64,000 bases of DNA. Source: Bolinopsis microptera. Taxonomy: Eukaryota; Ctenophora; Tentaculata; Lobata; Bolinopsidae. Location of the stretch: assembly GCF_026151205.1 (NCBI RefSeq), contig NC_087079.1:4669230-4733229 (forward strand). The letters are read 5' to 3'. A model generated the notes under the pieces. It did not search any database and had not been told where the DNA came from. It saw only the letters and a list, made by a program, of their open reading frames with translations. The position numbers were made by a program, and so were the translations under genes. Positions within the stretch are counted from its first letter, which is position 1. The number at the start of each line of letters is the position of its first letter. Below are positions 63,520-64,000 of the stretch, one piece after another.

Positions 63520-64000
63520 TTCGGAGGGTTTGTTTCAGCTCCTTTCAATTTAGAATCCTAAAAGTTATTGCGTCAGTGGTGGTTTTTAAGTTCAAAACTA
63601 TTCAATTAAAATTGAATAAAACAGCTAGCAAGATCTTTTTAATGGATAGTATCCTATACAATAAAATAAAACAGCAGATCTATGGACTTTCCAATATAAT
63701 GATATCGATATCGAAAGAACGACCGTCCCGTAAATATGAATCGATAGATCCGAACGAAAATTCAATATCAACTTCTAGGAGAATACGTGAAAAACACCGC
63801 GGTATTTGAATACCATCTCATGGTGATAACGCAGCTCGCATTCTGGGAACGCGTTGCTAGGGATACGCTAGAGTCACATGACTCCAACAATCACCCAGTA
63901 CGTCACAGTTTTATTGCTCCAGGACAGACTAAATATAAGATAAGGTTACTTGCTCCCACGCTTCTGCGCTGAGATCAAATAAATGATTTAAAGCACGATC
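63520..64000 (-). promoter_or_regulatory. 5' flank of the receptor gene
   Basis: Upstream of the receptor ATG on the minus strand. No exon or convincing core promoter motif is visible. CACATGACTC at about 63877 and an AP-1-like element are the only suggestive sites. Confidence 0.3.

Overview
This window is nuclear DNA from an animal. It is AT-rich, its genes are split by many short GT-AG introns, and it carries non-LTR retrotransposons, MITEs, foldback elements and many minisatellites. The gene content (a Tuba-like RhoGEF-BAR-SH3 scaffold, a two-domain C-type lectin, and a giant sushi/immunoglobulin membrane receptor) suggests an invertebrate, perhaps a cnidarian or another early-branching lineage. 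I cannot name the species from the sequence. All exon coordinates come from reading splice signals, intron phase and reading frame by eye; no transcript data were available.

Layout. (1) 432-3451, minus: a small secreted protein with a signal peptide, an unrecognised Cys-poor domain and a sushi-like exon; an intron holds a MITE with a nested retroposon. (2) 3452-4431: a probable shared divergent promoter. (3) 4432-24127, plus: a DNMBP/Tuba- or ARHGEF37/38-like gene, with 20 exons found (DH, BAR, SH3, Pro/Ala-rich linker, C-terminal SH3; about 1,230 codons; first exon not found). Its introns hold three splice-site-bearing minisatellites, two TTAA-flanked inverted-repeat elements and a LINE fragment. 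(4) 24128-26900: 3' UTR, then a 47-bp satellite of about 31 units. (5) 26994-28175, plus: an intronless secreted protein with two C-type lectin-like domains. (6) 28176-30425: intergenic, with repeats. (7) 30426-63519, minus: one giant gene of about 50 exons (about 3,380 codons), read as signal peptide, sushi, Cys-rich modules, sushi, about 25 Ig domains, membrane-proximal Cys-containing region, one transmembrane helix and a short tail. A near-complete but broken non-LTR retrotransposon (36292-43575) sits in one of its introns, on the same strand.

The most unusual pattern is that at least six tandem repeats, in two unrelated genes, contain a functional splice site inside the repeat unit: 40, 17, 7, 4, 2 and 2 copies. 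In each case the true exon boundary is the outermost copy. Many other arrays start within a few bases of a splice site. This points to tandem duplication focused on exon-intron boundaries, creating rows of decoy donors or acceptors.

How the genes might work together: the receptor, the lectin and the secreted sushi protein are all surface or secreted recognition-type proteins within 64 kb, so an immune or self-recognition cluster is possible. That is inference only. The scaffold gene is a cytoskeletal regulator (Rho-family exchange factor plus membrane-curvature domain) and looks like an unrelated neighbour.
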